Notes: generated from the sequence alone by a model not told the origin. A DNA stretch of 64,000 bases from Amaurobius ferox (GCA_951213105.1 OX578137.1:61888736-61952735), one strand, 5' to 3'. Counted from the stretch's first letter, positions 1-12,517 are shown. Made by a program: numbers and translations.

Positions 1-1809
1 ATCAAGGAATTTAGTAAAGGGCATTTAGAAAAAAATTGTACCAGATACAAATTAGAGTGTACTTAAAGAAACATACATGTTTGGCACTTGCTGTCAGAAA
101 ATATCTTGTGTTTTGTGTAATGCATTTATATAGTTCTTAAAATCATAATATGAGGTAAGTCAGTAATATGAATAAGTCAAATAAATGTTTGCAAATTCAT
201 TGCAGACAAATGTTATTTATAGATATTAAATAATATTCATATTGTTTATTATTATATATTATTACATATTTTTTTTTTTAAACTGTTATTGCTTTTTTAC
301 CTAGACCATCCGACCAACCTGAAAGTGTAAAGTAACTGACTGTTTGGATAGTAAAAAATCATGAACTAAACCAGATATTTTTATTCATGTTCCGCAGAAA
401 CCCAGGAAATTTAAATACATTGCACTGTCATTTGCAAATTTCTGTACAATGTACTTAAATTTCCTTGGTTTTTGTGGAACATTGTAAAAATATATGTATA
501 TGAAATAAATCTTTTAAAAGCAACATATAATAAAAATTTAAAGTATCGACCAATTTCAAATGCAAAAACAGCCTTTTTTGTCTGCAAACACAAGAAGTGC
601 AACCTTCATCAGAGAAAATTGACTGCTGATACACTAACAGCAAACATGGCAGAAGCAGGGAAAGAATGTTGCCAATGGCGTAAGAAGAAAAGTTGATAAA
701 AACCCATGAGGTAGGAACCAGGGGTGGGACATAATGATTGAATAGTAAAATATCAATGATGCAAGTAAATGTTCACCAATTTATGACGGATATGCTGAAA
801 ATGACCCTAGATATCGAATTTCGGCAGTCCTTTAAAGCATCAATGTTTTCTATATAAGAAACACAACATAAAATGCAAAAACTGGCAAAACTCCTTAATT
901 TATACTTAATTCAGTTTCATTTATCTTCTTATTATTTTATATTTGTGAGCAATTGTTTTTTACACTTTGGAAATGGTCCCTGATAAGCATAATAATTATC
1001 GAATTTTGAATAAAATTTGATAGCACATTCAATAATGCAAGGAAAAATCTGTAATTTTGTTTACTAAAGTTTCAGATGCTGCTTCATGAAATGGTGTCAA
1101 AATTAACAGCTGTTTCAAGTCATAATTTTTATGAATATTAATTCAATAATTAATAATAACTATTTCAAGTATGTTTGAATATTAAAATTTATTAGAATTC
1201 TGTTTTGTTTATTATTAGAAAAGTATGCAAAAACAATTTTTTTAGAAAATTAATTTATTGCAAATATATATCCTAAAATCTGGTAAATCCATTTAACATT
1301 AGGATCAGCAAGTTTCAAACACTTATAGGTAGATGAAAAATTCTTTAAAAATGGTAAACATTTTTCTTACATCTATTTGAAATTTTTTATAGAATCTGAA
1401 TATGTAATGATCAATAAAGGTTGCCCTTGAAGATGTTTGAGTCAGTGGCAAAATAACTATGAAGATGTCCCCTTAAGCAAATTTTGAATATTGATATTTA
1501 TAGAAGACATTAATTCTTATCAAATGATATAATCTGTTTTGTTCTGTGATTGCTGTTTTTTGTTTTACGGCTGTACATTTGGTTTGTGTCACTATTTAGT
1601 CCTTCAAGTTTTAGCCTAATGATGTACCATGAAAGTATCCTGCGATATTTAAATATACAATATTTAAATTTTGCAATATTTAAATTTTGTGCTTTCATTT
1701 ATGTACTTTTTGACTTTCCTCATATTTATGCCCTTTTACAAATTTTTAATGATATGTGATGTTGCTCAATAGCCTTGTTAAGAGGTAATTTCATCATATA
1801 ATTGTTTAA

Positions 1810-2570
1810 AAACTTCTGCAATAAAACACAATAAATAAAACACTTCATGAATTAAAATTCAGTACACATACACAGACTGGTCTACTAGCTTGAAAGACAA
1901 ATAATAGCCTTCTTCATGACCAAAAAGAAGCACTACCTCACTCAAGTAAAGCTTTTTAATCTTATGTTTACTATGCCTTAAACTTATGTTCAGATTCTCA
2001 GTTGCTTGTGAAATTGACTAAAATCCTTGGCCATGTTTAGAGGCTATAATCTCACCATTTTTGATAAAGCGTTGCACAAATTCAATAAGTCGAAATTAGG
2101 TTCTAACATATTATAGCATGAGTTGTGTCCTTGTAATTCTATGGTTTTGCCATTTTACTCTTCTGTTAGCTATTAGATTGCTAACATTCTTTCTCATTTC
2201 AATTTTAGGTGTGTATTCAAACCTCTCAATTAAATTAAATTCTCTTCACTTTCCAATTTTTCTACTTATTTTTAAGAGCTGGTTTAATTGTCCATCCATA
2301 TATATTTTTTTTCTTTTATCTGTAGTTTTGTGTGTTCATTGTTTCCTGCCAGTCAGTATGGCTTTCCCCTTTCATTTTTTTCCTTGGTGTTGGCAACTTA
2401 TTTTCTTTTCCCTTCAATCGTATGTGCCATCCTCAGTTGCTGATTTTACTTGAGTAAGTGAGGTTACGCTTCTTGTTGGTCCTGAAAAAGATAGCTGTTA
2501 TATGCCATTGAAACTAGTACACCAGTATTTTATATGTATGCTGTATTTATGAAGTTTTCTATTTATAAGG
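1810..2570. repeat. Inverted pair of retroelement-like 3' ends
   Basis: The minus strand at 1873-1920 reads CATGAAGAAGGCTATTATTT, TTTCAAGCTAGTAGACCAGT, and then CTGAATTTTAATTCATGAAG. The plus strand at 2479-2560 reads CCTGAAAAAGATAGCTGTTA, CATTGAAACTAGTACACCAG, and then CTGTATTTATGAAGTTTTC. The two are diverged copies of one sequence facing outward, like the pair at 58440-59670. The class is probably Penelope-like, but no protein was found here. Confidence 0.5.
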
Positions 2571-2778
2571 TAATTTTATGTTCATTTTTTTAAAAATAAT
2601 TTTTTGTAAAAGTGATAGAATTTGTTTTATACATTGTACTTTGTATCATATTTACACTTATTGGTATGCTTTTTGTACTTGAATATGTATTTTAAGAGTG
2701 ATAAATTTATACGGAAAAAATATAATTATTTTCCCATTTTAAGTTTGATTTCTCTTTTTCTTGCTCTGTATCAAAGAA

Positions 2779-2796
2779 AAAGAAAAAATTGAAGGT
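2779..2796 (+). CDS. Vps13: Candidate 18-nt Vps13 microexon (Lys-rich linker)
   Basis: A pyrimidine-rich tract ending in ATCAAAG is followed by 18 nt that would encode KKKKLK, and then by a strong donor (GTGAGTAG). The segment is phase 0 at both ends, so it joins in frame to the exon at 2992, which also starts in phase 0. Vps13 proteins have a Lys-rich stretch just before the Trp/Gly-rich linker, so the position makes sense. The acceptor is not ideal, the segment is tiny, and the open frame extends upstream, so a longer exon or no exon at all remains possible. Confidence 0.42.
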
Positions 2797-2991
2797 GAGT
2801 AGTTCTAATTTGATGGTTAAGTAGTATTCTTTGTGTAGAGATACCTTGAAAATTGGATATGTAATTTATGCAGTATCAGTTTGGTCTTGTATATATAGAT
2901 ATTTTTATATAAGCATGGCATGTTTTGTTCCTTGTTATGCAAGCTCAAATTGAATAAAACTTGTTTTTAGTAAGTGTTATATATTTTTTAG

Positions 2992-3112
2992 GCATTACGG
3001 TTATCTAAGAAAAATAAAGACTCTCAACAATCTTGGGGAGGATGGTTCGGAAGTTTCTTCTCGGGTAATCAAAATCAAACAAATAATGATGAAAGTACAG
3101 GGCAAAAAATTG
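2992..3112 (+). CDS. Vps13: Vps13 exon 1 in window: Trp/Gly-rich linker after the N-terminal region
   Basis: The acceptor TTTTTTAG precedes GCATTACGG and the donor is G|GTATAT. The exon gives 40 codons plus one nucleotide (phase 0 in, phase 1 out). It encodes ALRLSKKNKDSQQSWGGWFG and then SFFSG and a polar tail. The basic stretch followed by clustered Trp, Gly and Phe is the Vps13 linker that separates the N-terminal region from the extended groove. The polar NQNQTNN tail is the least conserved part and is probably a flexible loop. The next exon supplies TT to complete a Val codon. Confidence 0.85.
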
Positions 3113-4942
3113 GTATATAGTCTTTTTATCATTTTTTTGTATTTTTATTATATACCAGATTAGTAAATTTGAAATAAAAATACTTAGTTTTCACCAGATG
3201 ATTCTAGAACCAGCTCATACTTGATCATAGGTATAACTTGATTGATGGGTATTTTTCTGGTTAAGTTGCTGCCAAAACAAAAGTGCAAAATTATATACAG
3301 TGAAATCAATTCAGAGCCACCTCTATTAAACAATTTACTATCCTATCACAACATTTTCATCTCATGCAAAATTATTTTTATTAAATGGGTCACCTGGCTT
3401 AACATCCACTTATTTCTGAAATTGTTAGTGGTTCATTAGATGTTTTTTATTTGTATTTCCATGCATATTGATGTAACTAACAATAGTTATCCTTGTTCAG
3501 TGTTACTTAATTACAATTCTTTTTACTAATATTATGTTTAAGTTTATTTATTCAAATGCAATTAATTAATCATCACTCACTAATTCATCACCATATATCC
3601 CCAAGCACTTAATTTAGAAACCTAATTATTTTTATAGGGATGTTTCTCATGTGATAGGTTACCACTAAATATGACCTTATATGATAGGCCACTTCTTACC
3701 ATAACCAAAGTTATTAGGGGATGAGAAGAGATGGATGATATAATACTCACTAACTCATATCATTTCCCCTCAATCTTCCTGAGTTAGAAACCTTAAAATC
3801 TACAGGAATGTTTCTACTGGATCATAAGTGACCATTAAGAATGAACATATTATTCATTAGCTATGTCTAAGAAAATGAGGAGGAGTGAATGAGACTCACT
3901 AAGTCATTATTTTTCTCTTCAATCACATTTCAAGCCAGAAACATGACTTTTCATTGAATGATCCTCATGCATCACAGGTAGGCAGGATAATAGTTTACTA
4001 GACTGTTAGTTGGACAGTAATTTCTTTAGGCCCTTCTTAAATTTTTCTTATAAATTTTCTCTATATAAACTAGTAGTTACATGAATTTAAAAGGGTAAAA
4101 GACTGAAATAAAAGATGTACATAAGTATGTCAAGTGATCCTGAATAGAATTTACCTGTTTACTGACATAATTAAATGTTGACCCCAAATCCTCAAGTGAA
4201 AAAATGTATATTTATGTATTACTTTAGAATTATACACTGTCATTGGACTGAAAGTGTTAAATTGCACTGAAAAGTGATATGATAGGGGGAGGGGGGTATT
4301 GTGGCAAAGGGATTATGAATTTTTTTCTTTTCCTATCTTGCTTTTCAAACCATAATAAGGATGTTACAAACATCATTCTACTAGAAGAAGTTGTGATATA
4401 TTTCACATCATCAAGGACAAGAAAACTATTGTTATAAAGAGAGACTGCTATGTGTTACAATTAAAAAGCAATGGAGATAAAAGTTAAATTCTTTTTTTAT
4501 TATTCTTTTTCCTGTATGTATTTATTTTCCCTTGTATGGGTACTTCAATAACTTCTAATTATTTTTGAGATGTTCTTTCATATTAAACTGACTACATACT
4601 AGGGTGGAGGTGGGATAAAAGAAAAGCTTTTTTTCGCCAACAGCTTAGCACTAATTGCTAAAAGTTGTTTATCATGTACATTTATTTTGCCAATTAAAAA
4701 AACAAGGGTGAATCTTCATTTACCATGAAAATGTGCATTCTTTTTACAAATACAGTGGTCGCTATTTTTAAGAATCAATTGTTATAGGATTCAGCCATCT
4801 ATAAGAATCGAACGCAAATTCTGTTTTAATGTACTAAAATTTCCACTTTAGGGAATCATGATTGCTGCTTTTGAAAATCAGTTTTTTACCTAAAATTTGT
4901 TTATTTTTGTAGTGGATAGAGAAAAGACATATTGCAAGGCTG

Positions 4943-5001
4943 CCGGCCGTCCTTTTGGTTGCTCAAGTCCTAGGATGAGTCGGACGGCTTGGGTCTTCAA
5001 C
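4943..5001 (+). mobile_element. Short hairpin element copy A
   Basis: The 59-bp insert is flanked by exact 12-bp direct repeats ATTGCAAGGCTG (4931-4942 and 5002-5013). GCCGTCC (4946-4952) pairs perfectly with GGACGGC (4982-4988). Inside, GCTCA pairs with TGAGT, and TCCTAGGA is itself a palindrome. It ends in CTTGGGTCTTCAAC. It is GC-richer than its surroundings. Confidence 0.75.
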
Positions 5002-5593
5002 ATTGCAAGGCTGAAAATTGATTTTTGTCTGAGCCTACATTCACCACCTTGTAGCAATGCTGGTCGGTGATTGTGATTGTATTAGAGAATTAGCATTTCA
5101 TTGTATTCTCAAAGTATGAAATGCAACACCACAAAGAATCTGTAATCTGGATACACTAAAACTAAATTTTATGGCAAATGATTTCACAAATGTGATTATG
5201 TGGCAAGAGTATCCTGATACAGATTATTAACAGCTCATTTATCTGACAATACCTTGCAAATTTTTCTATGCAGTGAATATTCTGCTTCAGTATAATTTAG
5301 AATACCATACCATACACAATCTCTAGAGTGATGTGTAAAAGTTATCTCCGATGCAGCAGCATTTTATAGATTTGTAGCTCAGCAGGTTTGACTTCTTGTA
5401 GATTGTCTGTGTCCACATTTGAAATCAAATCTGATTTTGTGTATTGTAACTAATTATTAAAAGAAATATACTAAAAAGCAAGTCAAAAAATAGAAAAAAA
5501 TTGCAAATTTTCAAGCTTTTTGCAGCAAATTAAGACAATGTCTAAAACAGTTTTTAAAATTATGGGATTTGAAGTACTTAAAAGATAACTTTT

Positions 5594-5653
5594 CTGGCCG
5601 TCCAAACGGCTGCTCATGTCCTAGGATGAGTCAGATGGTCTGGGTTTTTCGAC
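5594..5653 (+). mobile_element. Short hairpin element copy B
   Basis: It matches copy A over its whole length: GGCCGTCC, then GCTCATGTCCTAGGATGAGT, then AGATGGTC, ending CTGGGTTTTTCGAC. Seven of eight outer pairs are kept, two as G-U. No flanking direct repeat is visible, so this copy may be older. Confidence 0.65.
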
Positions 5654-7071
5654 ACCTAATACAGAACAATTGGATACTGTTTTTGCTTTTAATTTTTAAA
5701 AAGTCTGTTTCTTAGTAGAATACAAATATTCAAGTCTCATACGGTAACTGAAGATAAAGTTTAAACTTTTTTTTTTAAATCAGTGAAGTCAGTTTACTTG
5801 ATAGACAATTTGTGGCAACTAGTGTTAAGCCATGGGTGTAAAAAAGTTTTTTTAGCTTTGCCCTATTGCATATGTAACCACTAAGGATGAGTGATATATT
5901 ATGCAAGGCCATAGTCAGGTAAGGTATTTCTTTAATTAACAACTAACTAAAAAGTTAACTTCGCTTGTTTAAAGAATTACTGGCTAACAAACTACTGATT
6001 TTTATTTATTTACTAGCTGGTTCTGTTTATCCTGCACAAAAGGACAGGATAAGCTGACATGGCTAGTAAATCAATATTCAAATCTTGTATAATAAAATAA
6101 GATGTCTGTCTATGTGTTTGTGCACCTATGTCTTCTGTAGTGGAAAATCAAAGCTTCAGTTAGTGGCAGAATTCAGCACAAATGTCCCTCAATGATAAGG
6201 CTCTGCAAGATTTTTTTTTAAATTGAAATTAGTTTGAAAGTTATGGACTTTAAAGCCAAAAATCCAGAAATTCAGAATCAGGTTTCATTTTGAGCAAACT
6301 ATTTCCAAATGCAAAAGATACAATAACAGGTGTTTTAATTAAATGGTAGACATTTTGTCTAGATGAAAAACAGCTGTTTCAAAGCAAAATGGATTTTATT
6401 TATTGGTTTTCTAACTTTGTGAGTTTTAAATATTTTGTTTCATTTTTAACATTTTATATTATATTATGCTAAAATATGACAAAATTCTGATGAAATCTCA
6501 ATGAGATAACATTCAATTCTTTAAATTTTACTTCTCGGGTAAAATATTTTTATTTATTTATTTTGTGTGTGTGTGTGTATTTTGAATTAATCATAGTGCT
6601 GTTTTGTTTTTTCAATTTGAGATGTTCTGAAAGCAGCGTAAAATATATTATTTTGGTAATTTTGGATCTCAGCTTCTAATTATGCTAGAACATATTTTTA
6701 AAGACTACACCTTTTAGCTTGAACTGTCAAAGTTTATGTACCTGGATTGCAAGTACCCTGCCTGCTTTTTTAGAGTGTATTATGCCTCCAAAGCACTTTA
6801 TTTATTTTTTGTTCTAAGCAAGCATATTGGCAAAGCATTGTTTGGTTTTTAAGAATTCGCTGTGTGTTCCTGTCTAATTTTAATCAGAGATTTGGATCTT
6901 AAATTCTGAGCAATACAGGGTACATTTTTTAGTGAAATTTATGAATGCATTTAAAAGAAAGAAATGCAATTGAAATACAGGTTTTGACAAAAGGTTTCTT
7001 AATTGTACTATTATGTGTAATTCATAAACTTTCCAGCTTTTAGCTACAGTTTTATTTATTTCTATGTTTAG

Positions 7072-7178
7072 TTAAACAATTTGAAGAAGCTATGAATCCT
7101 GAAGAGAAACAAAAATTGTATGAGGCAATTGGTTATCAAGACCAACCTATTTTAACCTTAGCTGAATACCCCAAAGAA
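7072..7178 (+). CDS. Vps13: Vps13 exon 2: LYEAIGY motif
   Basis: The exon follows TATGTTTAG and ends at the donor GTAATAAA (phase 1 in, phase 0 out, 107 nt). It encodes FEEAMNPEEKQKLYEAIGYQ followed by DQPILTLAEYPKE. The pattern of 'EEK.KLYEAIGY' just after the Trp-rich linker is one of the most recognisable signatures of Vps13 proteins. An open reading frame runs on past the donor into the intron, but that extension is hydrophobic, AT-rich and unlike the family. The 112-bp intron that follows is the shortest in the window. Confidence 0.95.
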
Positions 7179-7290
7179 GTAATAAATTATTTTTTTATAT
7201 ATATTTTACAAAAGTATTATTTTAAAGTTAATACAAAGTGCTGTGATACTTATTTTCAACTTTTCTTATTTGAATGTTCTGTATTTTTAG

Positions 7291-7358
7291 TTTGTTGAAA
7301 AAAAGCTGCAATTTACTCTGCATAATTTAACATTGGTGCTTTCGGATGACACAAGAAG
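7291..7358 (+). CDS. Vps13: Vps13 exon 3: groove strand segment
   Basis: It follows TTTTTAG and ends at AAG|GTAAAA (phase 0 in, phase 2 out, 68 nt). It encodes FVEKKLQFTLHNLTLVLSDD plus TR. The alternating hydrophobic pattern (LQFTLHNLTLVL) is the beta-strand type that lines the lipid channel in Vps13. At 22 codons it is one of the smallest exons here. It joins the preceding exon with no split codon, and its AG remainder joins T of the next exon to make Ser. Confidence 0.9.
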
Positions 7359-8598
7359 GTAAAATGTTTATTTTATTTGTAACCAGTTCACTTATAAATT
7401 AGCATTGTTTAAAAAAATGTAGAACAGTGTATTATATTTCATTTTCTGATGCAATATAGGTCAGAGATTTCCATGTTATTATAATTTATAAACTCGTAGT
7501 TCTGCATTATCAGAAGTCATTCATGGTTTTGATTTGTGCTTTCCATTCAGTACTTAATTTATGTAAAGGAAAAGTTGCAATGGTACTAAAAATCTGATTT
7601 TCAGATTTGCATGATATCTCGTCAACAAATTGAACAAATTGAATAAAATTTGGTATGCTTATTTCAATTAATGACTTTGAATTTCTGGGAAACCACTAAA
7701 TAGTTTTCAATTTCTTGAGCATTTTCCCCCCAAAAAAATCAGGCACTTTATATGAAATAATGTTATAGAAATAGATATTTTATATGCATTTTCATTTAAA
7801 ACAAATGACACACATTATATAATATTAACATATACTGTTTATATGAATATGATATTGCACGGTTTTGATCTAAAATGGAAAAAAATCATAAAAGACTAAA
7901 TTTTCTTACTTGGCAAATCAGTGGCTGATTTGTCACTACTTTAAGGCATAAATGCATGGACATCATTGTTTGGGAGTTATAGTGAGTCCCTCTTAAGATA
8001 TTAGAAATTTTACTTTCCACAGGGAGCATATCTCTCACAAGAGTAAAGTGACTTCCATAATATTTGATATGCTTATTTCAATTGTCAACAGCAATAAGCC
8101 TATTGATATTCAGTGCGATAAAGGTATAAGGATGCTCTAATTTGGGTTATTTCCCTACAATATCAAAATTTGTCAATCTCTTAGAAAGTCATGTATTGAA
8201 TTTCATGGCATGTATCAGAGTCAAGTCATGTTTCAAATCTTATTATTTAAATAGCCTTTTAGCCCATATATTATGTAAGAAGAATGGTCAGTGCAGATCT
8301 ATTTAGCAGTCTGATGATTTGTTGAATTTGCATGTTCAATAATAGTTCATACAGCCATCTACTTTCTGATTTTATATCACTGAGATACATATTAAGTAGA
8401 GGAAGACTCTCTAGACCAGGCCAGGAATCAACAATTATTTAGTATAAGGAAGCACTGGCACTATGGTAAATGCTTTCAAAATTCAAAATTCTTGGGAGCT
8501 GTCTTTATTTACTGTTCTTTCCGGTTACTTAGTATTAATATGCAAGTTCTGAATCTATTCATTTGAAATATTTTACTTTTATATTTTCTTTGTTTCAG
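7359..8598 (+). other. Vps13 intron, 1240 bp
   Basis: GTAAAA to TTTCAG. AT-rich sequence with no open frame or repeat that I recognise. Confidence 0.85.
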
Positions 8599-8676
8599 TG
8601 AGTCCCAGGTTTTAAAAGCGGCATTGAAGAAAGTTGAAGCAACTGTTCAGCAAAGACCTGCTGCACAAGCACTAAG
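8599..8676 (+). CDS. Vps13: Vps13 exon 4: QQRPAAQAL segment
   Basis: It follows TTGTTTCAG and ends at AAG|GTTATT (phase 2 in, phase 2 out, 78 nt). It encodes SESQVLKAALKKVEATVQQR and then PAAQALR. The 'QRP.AQA' motif is followed by the FDSKIDSF start of the next exon, and this order is well conserved in Vps13. The donor GTTATT is weaker than its neighbours, but the phase and the protein continuity across the 4.5-kb intron support it. Confidence 0.9.
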
Positions 8677-8845
8677 GTTATTGTGGTTTTATAATTTCAA
8701 AACTTTTAATGTGTTTAATCATTTCTTTTCATTTGCAGGAGATTAATCCTTAATAACTAACTAATATTATGTAAATTAAAAATTTAGGTTTAAACTAATT
8801 AAGGGATATTTGAAGTTTGTGGTCTGTTAAATTTATTAAAAACTA

Positions 8846-11158
8846 GCAGCATACCCGTTCTTCGTATGGAGTATATAATATAAAGAAACTTAAAATTCAC
8901 AATCATGTGCAAATTCCTATAGTATACTAAATGACATTTTTAATCAAAATATTCCATTAAAATATTTTATATAATGCTATTAAAAAGAAGTTTAAGAATC
9001 TCTGTTCTTGCTATACAAAATTATCTTCATGGGCAGATCTGAAGAATAAAACATCCTGGCCCCTTATGGAAGCAAATTTACAAAAAATATGAAATTGAAT
9101 CAATATATGCAAAATAAAAGCGTTAAAATTGTATAGGACCTATGCTAATTATATACATGAATATTAGAAGGTATAACATGTATTAGTAGATTACATATAT
9201 AAATTGAAAATATCAATAAACCCGTAATCTTTAAACCTGAAGGCAGTAATTTATTCAAATATATGTCAAAATGAAAGTGCTAAAATTATATGGGAAGATA
9301 TACCCGTACTACTTATAATGTCATAGATTAGAAAATATGTCTGGGTATTAGATTACCCATATTACAATATAAGTCTCAAATATCTTTGCCAAAATAAAAC
9401 AGATGATGTAATAAATTGAAAATATCAATAATCCCCTTAATCTTCTTACCAGAAGGCCATACTTGATTCCAATATATGCCAATATATGTCAAAATATATG
9501 CCAATATACCTGTACTACATATACTCTCGTAGATTAGATATACCCATGCATTCCTAGAAGATTACTTACACAATGTACAATAGAGTTTCAACAATTTTTG
9601 CCGCAATAAAACAATGGCTTAATAACTTGAAAATATCAATAATCTCTGAATCAATAATCCTCAAAAATATCAATAATAATAATGTTTAAACCTGAAGAGC
9701 ATAATTGATATTATCCAATCAAAAATACAATGGCAATGAAATTTATTTTATATACATATCTTCATTATTCAAATCGGAAAAGATTTAATAAAAATCATCT
9801 GCCGCATAAACACATGGGATTTAAATCCGTTGCTAAGTGACATTATATCATTTGCTTCAAATAAATTGGTTGAAAATATATTGTCTAAATAATGCAATCT
9901 ATATGGAAGGTTTAGTGACATTTTCGTCAATTTGGCGGCATTTTAAAAAGTCGCCAAATTTATTTCCAAGTGGGACTGTAAAATTGACTGTCCCACTTGG
10001 CGACAAATTGACAAAATATCATCACAATACTATCCCCTAACAAAACACAATTCATTTCATTTATTTAGTGCATTTTTATCAATTTCAAGACATTTTTATG
10101 GATTTACAAACATGTTTATCAATTTGGTGATATTTTAAAAATTTGCTAAATGTATTACTAAGTAGGACGGTTGGTCTGACAGATAAATGCTAACGAAACA
10201 TCATTTCAGTACTCTCTTCTAACAAAACAAAATAAATTTCATTGATTTGCATAATTTTTATCAATTTGACGATATTGCTGTCAATTTGGCAACGTTTTAG
10301 AAAGGAAAGTTGCCAAATTAGAGATATCCCACCAAACTCGTAGCTCTGAATTTGTAGATCTGAGTGAAACACCCTGATCCCGTTTGTATATACTAAATGA
10401 AAACACTAAAATTGTATTAGAAGATGTACCCCTTCTACTTTTTTTCTGTTTCAATAATAGGCTAAATGAATTTATTGGCTAAACACAATATATGAGTTTA
10501 TTAGCGAAACACAATAAATATGCTTCAAAACTCTTTGCCAAAATAAATGAAAGTTATGTACACAGACCGCAATTAATATAATTGAAAGAAAAATTAAACT
10601 GTTCATTTATAAGATATATTTTTATATCCATTTATTTATTATTATTATTATTCAAATCAAAAAAATAATAATAAACATTAACAAACGCCAATTTAATTTA
10701 ACTGTGTTGCCGAGCAACATGATACATCTTCATAGAATGCTAAAAATTAATTAACCATTTTGATTTAATACTTTTCATTGTTGAGTCACACAAATGAAAA
10801 GCTTGTGAAAAATAAACCATGGTGACAGATTTTTCCATTTGAATTCATGTTTTCAAATAATTCATGAATTTAGAAAATGACTATTTAGCGCAAAAATCTG
10901 CCACCAAACTTACAGATTAATTCACATTTTAATTCACTTTCATGTTTGAAACAAACGATTTTCAACCTTTTCATTTGGAGGAACCAGGGAGTTAGAGAGT
11001 AGAACTCCTAGGTTGTAGAAACTCGAAACATAGACTAAATTTTAAGTGGGGCTATTTCAAGGTTACCTACAAAATTTCATCAAATTTGGTTTAGCCGTTC
11101 TCCCATGATGATGGGGCAAAAAGACAGACAAACAGATTTTCAATTTTATTTATATAGA
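8846..11158. repeat. Composite interspersed repeat with diverged internal monomers
   Basis: It starts near AACTAGCAGCATACCCGTTC and ends near TTTATTTATATAGATT. The first half has about four diverged monomers of roughly 200 bp (near 9080, 9210, 9418 and 9625, and again near 10380), each with a 'gaaaatatcaataa...cc' start and a 'atatacccgtactac' phrase. The middle (9837-10330) is the CGCCAAA-rich family also present at 46310-46940. The end carries 'ggttTAGCCGTTCTcc' and 'AGACAGACAAACAG', phrases typical of old arthropod interspersed repeats. No protein was recognised, so the class is unknown. Confidence 0.5.
9837..10330 (-). repeat. CGCCAAA-rich repeat with an 11-bp hairpin
   Basis: Phrases such as 'tcaatttggcggcatttt', 'gtcgccaaat' and 'gtcccacttggcgac' recur. 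They match, in reverse orientation, the region 46310-46940 and 49460-49500. CCAAGTGGGAC (9966-9976) and GTCCCACTTGG (9990-10000) form a perfect 11-bp stem with a 13-nt loop. The open frame at 9837-10040 lies in this repeat and is not a gene. Confidence 0.55.
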
Positions 11159-11478
11159 TTCTGAATTAACTGTATAAATACGCATTTTTATGTTGACCTT
11201 ATTTAATCTTAAAAAGAAAAATATAATTGTGTGTGTGCTATCTATATAATTTTTACTTTCTTTACATACTATGTTAGAAGCATTTTGTAGGGTGAATATT
11301 TGACTTTCTAATTTTGTTGGATTTACATGTTTTGAGTATCCCTGAATACGAATCAACCATTTTCTCAGTGGTATACTTGTATCTGAGTCAGTGGAAAATA
11401 CACAGTGCTTCACAGAATTTTTAAGACTGGGTCTGTAAAATGAAATTGAAGCAAGAAATTATGATTTGTTTTGGTTTT

Positions 11479-12517
11479 TTATTCAAAATAAGCCCCTCCG
11501 GCTTCCATACACTTGTTACAGAAATTTAATAATGATTCGAATGACTGTTCCAGTTCACTTTGCAGAATGGCCTCCAAAGCATGCGTCAAAGCTGTTTGTA
11601 TGGTGGAAATATCATCAAAATAACACCCTTTTAAATTAATTTTAAGTTTTGAGAATAAAGAGAAGTCGCAGGGTGCTATATCAGGTGAATACAGTGGATG
11701 ATTCAACACACAGATGTTATTTTTTGCCAAAAATCTATGAACAATAAGTGAGGTGTGACTGGGTGTATTATCATGCAACAAACACCAATTGCTTTCATCC
11801 CGATATTCTAGATGAATGTGACGAATTCTGGCCGTCAAACGCTTCAAAACATTTAAGTAATACTCACCAGTAATTGTTTGTCCAGTTGGAACAAATTCTT
11901 TGTGGATAATACCCTTATAATCGAAGAATATAGTGAGCATTGTTTTGATTTTGGATGAAACTTTTCTTGTTGTTTTGGCTTGTGGTGAGTTTTTTGACTT
12001 TCATTCTGCACTTTGTTGCTTTGTTTCAGGATCGTACTGAAAACACTATGTTTCATCACCTGTAACAATCGATTTCAAGAAGTTTGGATCATTTTCAGCT
12101 GCTGAAATAATGTTTCTACAATGTGCACTTCTCCTTGATTTTTATTCATTGGTTGAGCATGACCATTTGTGATGAACAAATTTAGCAGACTTTTGTTTTG
12201 ATCAAATCTTCATGCAGGATGGTTCAAATCGTTTCTTTGATGTTTAAAGACTCTTCTATCATTCTTAGTGAGGCACAGTGATTGTTTACCACGAAATCAT
12301 GCACTTTTTCAATAATCTCTGGTGTTCTAGATGAACATGGTCTTCCGGTATGCTTATCTTCTAGCATATTTCTTCCATCCAAAAAATGTTTATGCCACAG
12401 GAAAACATTTGATCTACTTAAACAAAATTCACCGTAAACTTGTTTCATCAATTGGTACATTTCCGAGGCACTTTTACAAAGTTTTGCGTTAAATTTAATT
12501 ACAGCTCTTTGTTCCAT
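11479..12517 (-). pseudogene. mariner transposase, frameshifted
   Basis: The transposase cuts and pastes the element at TA sites. The N-terminal segment (12517-12224) carries the helix-turn-helix region with 'MEQRAVIKFNAKLCKSA', the 'EFCLSRSNVFLWHKHF' recognition helix and a GRP linker. A middle segment (12068-11853) is in another frame. The catalytic C-terminal segment (11940-11479) holds 'LLHDNTPSHTS' and 'YSPDIAPCDFSLF'. Between the Asp of HDN and the Asp of PCD there are 34 residues, the DD34D signature of mariner. The open frames do not connect without shifts, so no active enzyme is expected. Frames are quoted as they stand and are not repaired. Confidence 0.9.

Larger units (their letters stand above)
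1..2991 (+). other. Upstream Vps13 intronic sequence
   Basis: No convincing Vps13 coding exon is visible here apart from the candidate microexon at 2779-2796, so most of this is probably intron, assuming the gene starts left of the window. It is AT-rich. An inverted pair of retroelement-like ends lies at about 1810-2570. The long open frame at 2118-2453 lies in T-rich sequence inside that pair and has no recognisable domain. Confidence 0.6.
3113..7071 (+). other. Vps13 intron, 3959 bp
   Basis: It is bounded by GTATAT and TGTTTAG. It contains two copies of the short hairpin element (4943-5001 and about 5594-5653), a GT microsatellite near 6565 and a G-run near 4283. No coding potential was recognised elsewhere. 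Confidence 0.85.

Noticed and set aside
2118..2453. 111-codon hydrophobic open frame
   Set aside because: T-rich sequence inside an inverted repeat pair; the apparent membrane segments are a composition effect.
4943..5001. Hammerhead-like GATGAGTC inside the short hairpin element
   Set aside because: The invariant CTGATGA is AGGATGA here and no GAAA follows in the right place, so it is not a hammerhead.
7092..7298. 68-codon open frame starting MNPEEKQKLYEAIGY
   Set aside because: Its first half is exon 2, but the part after YPKE crosses a good donor and loses all similarity. The next exon (FVEKKLQ) joins precisely in phase.
10170..10205. CTGACAGATAAATGCTAACGAAAC resembling a hammerhead core
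   Set aside because: The first box is CTGACAGA, with one base too many, and related copies at 46515 and 49478 change the GAAA box; stems do not pair.
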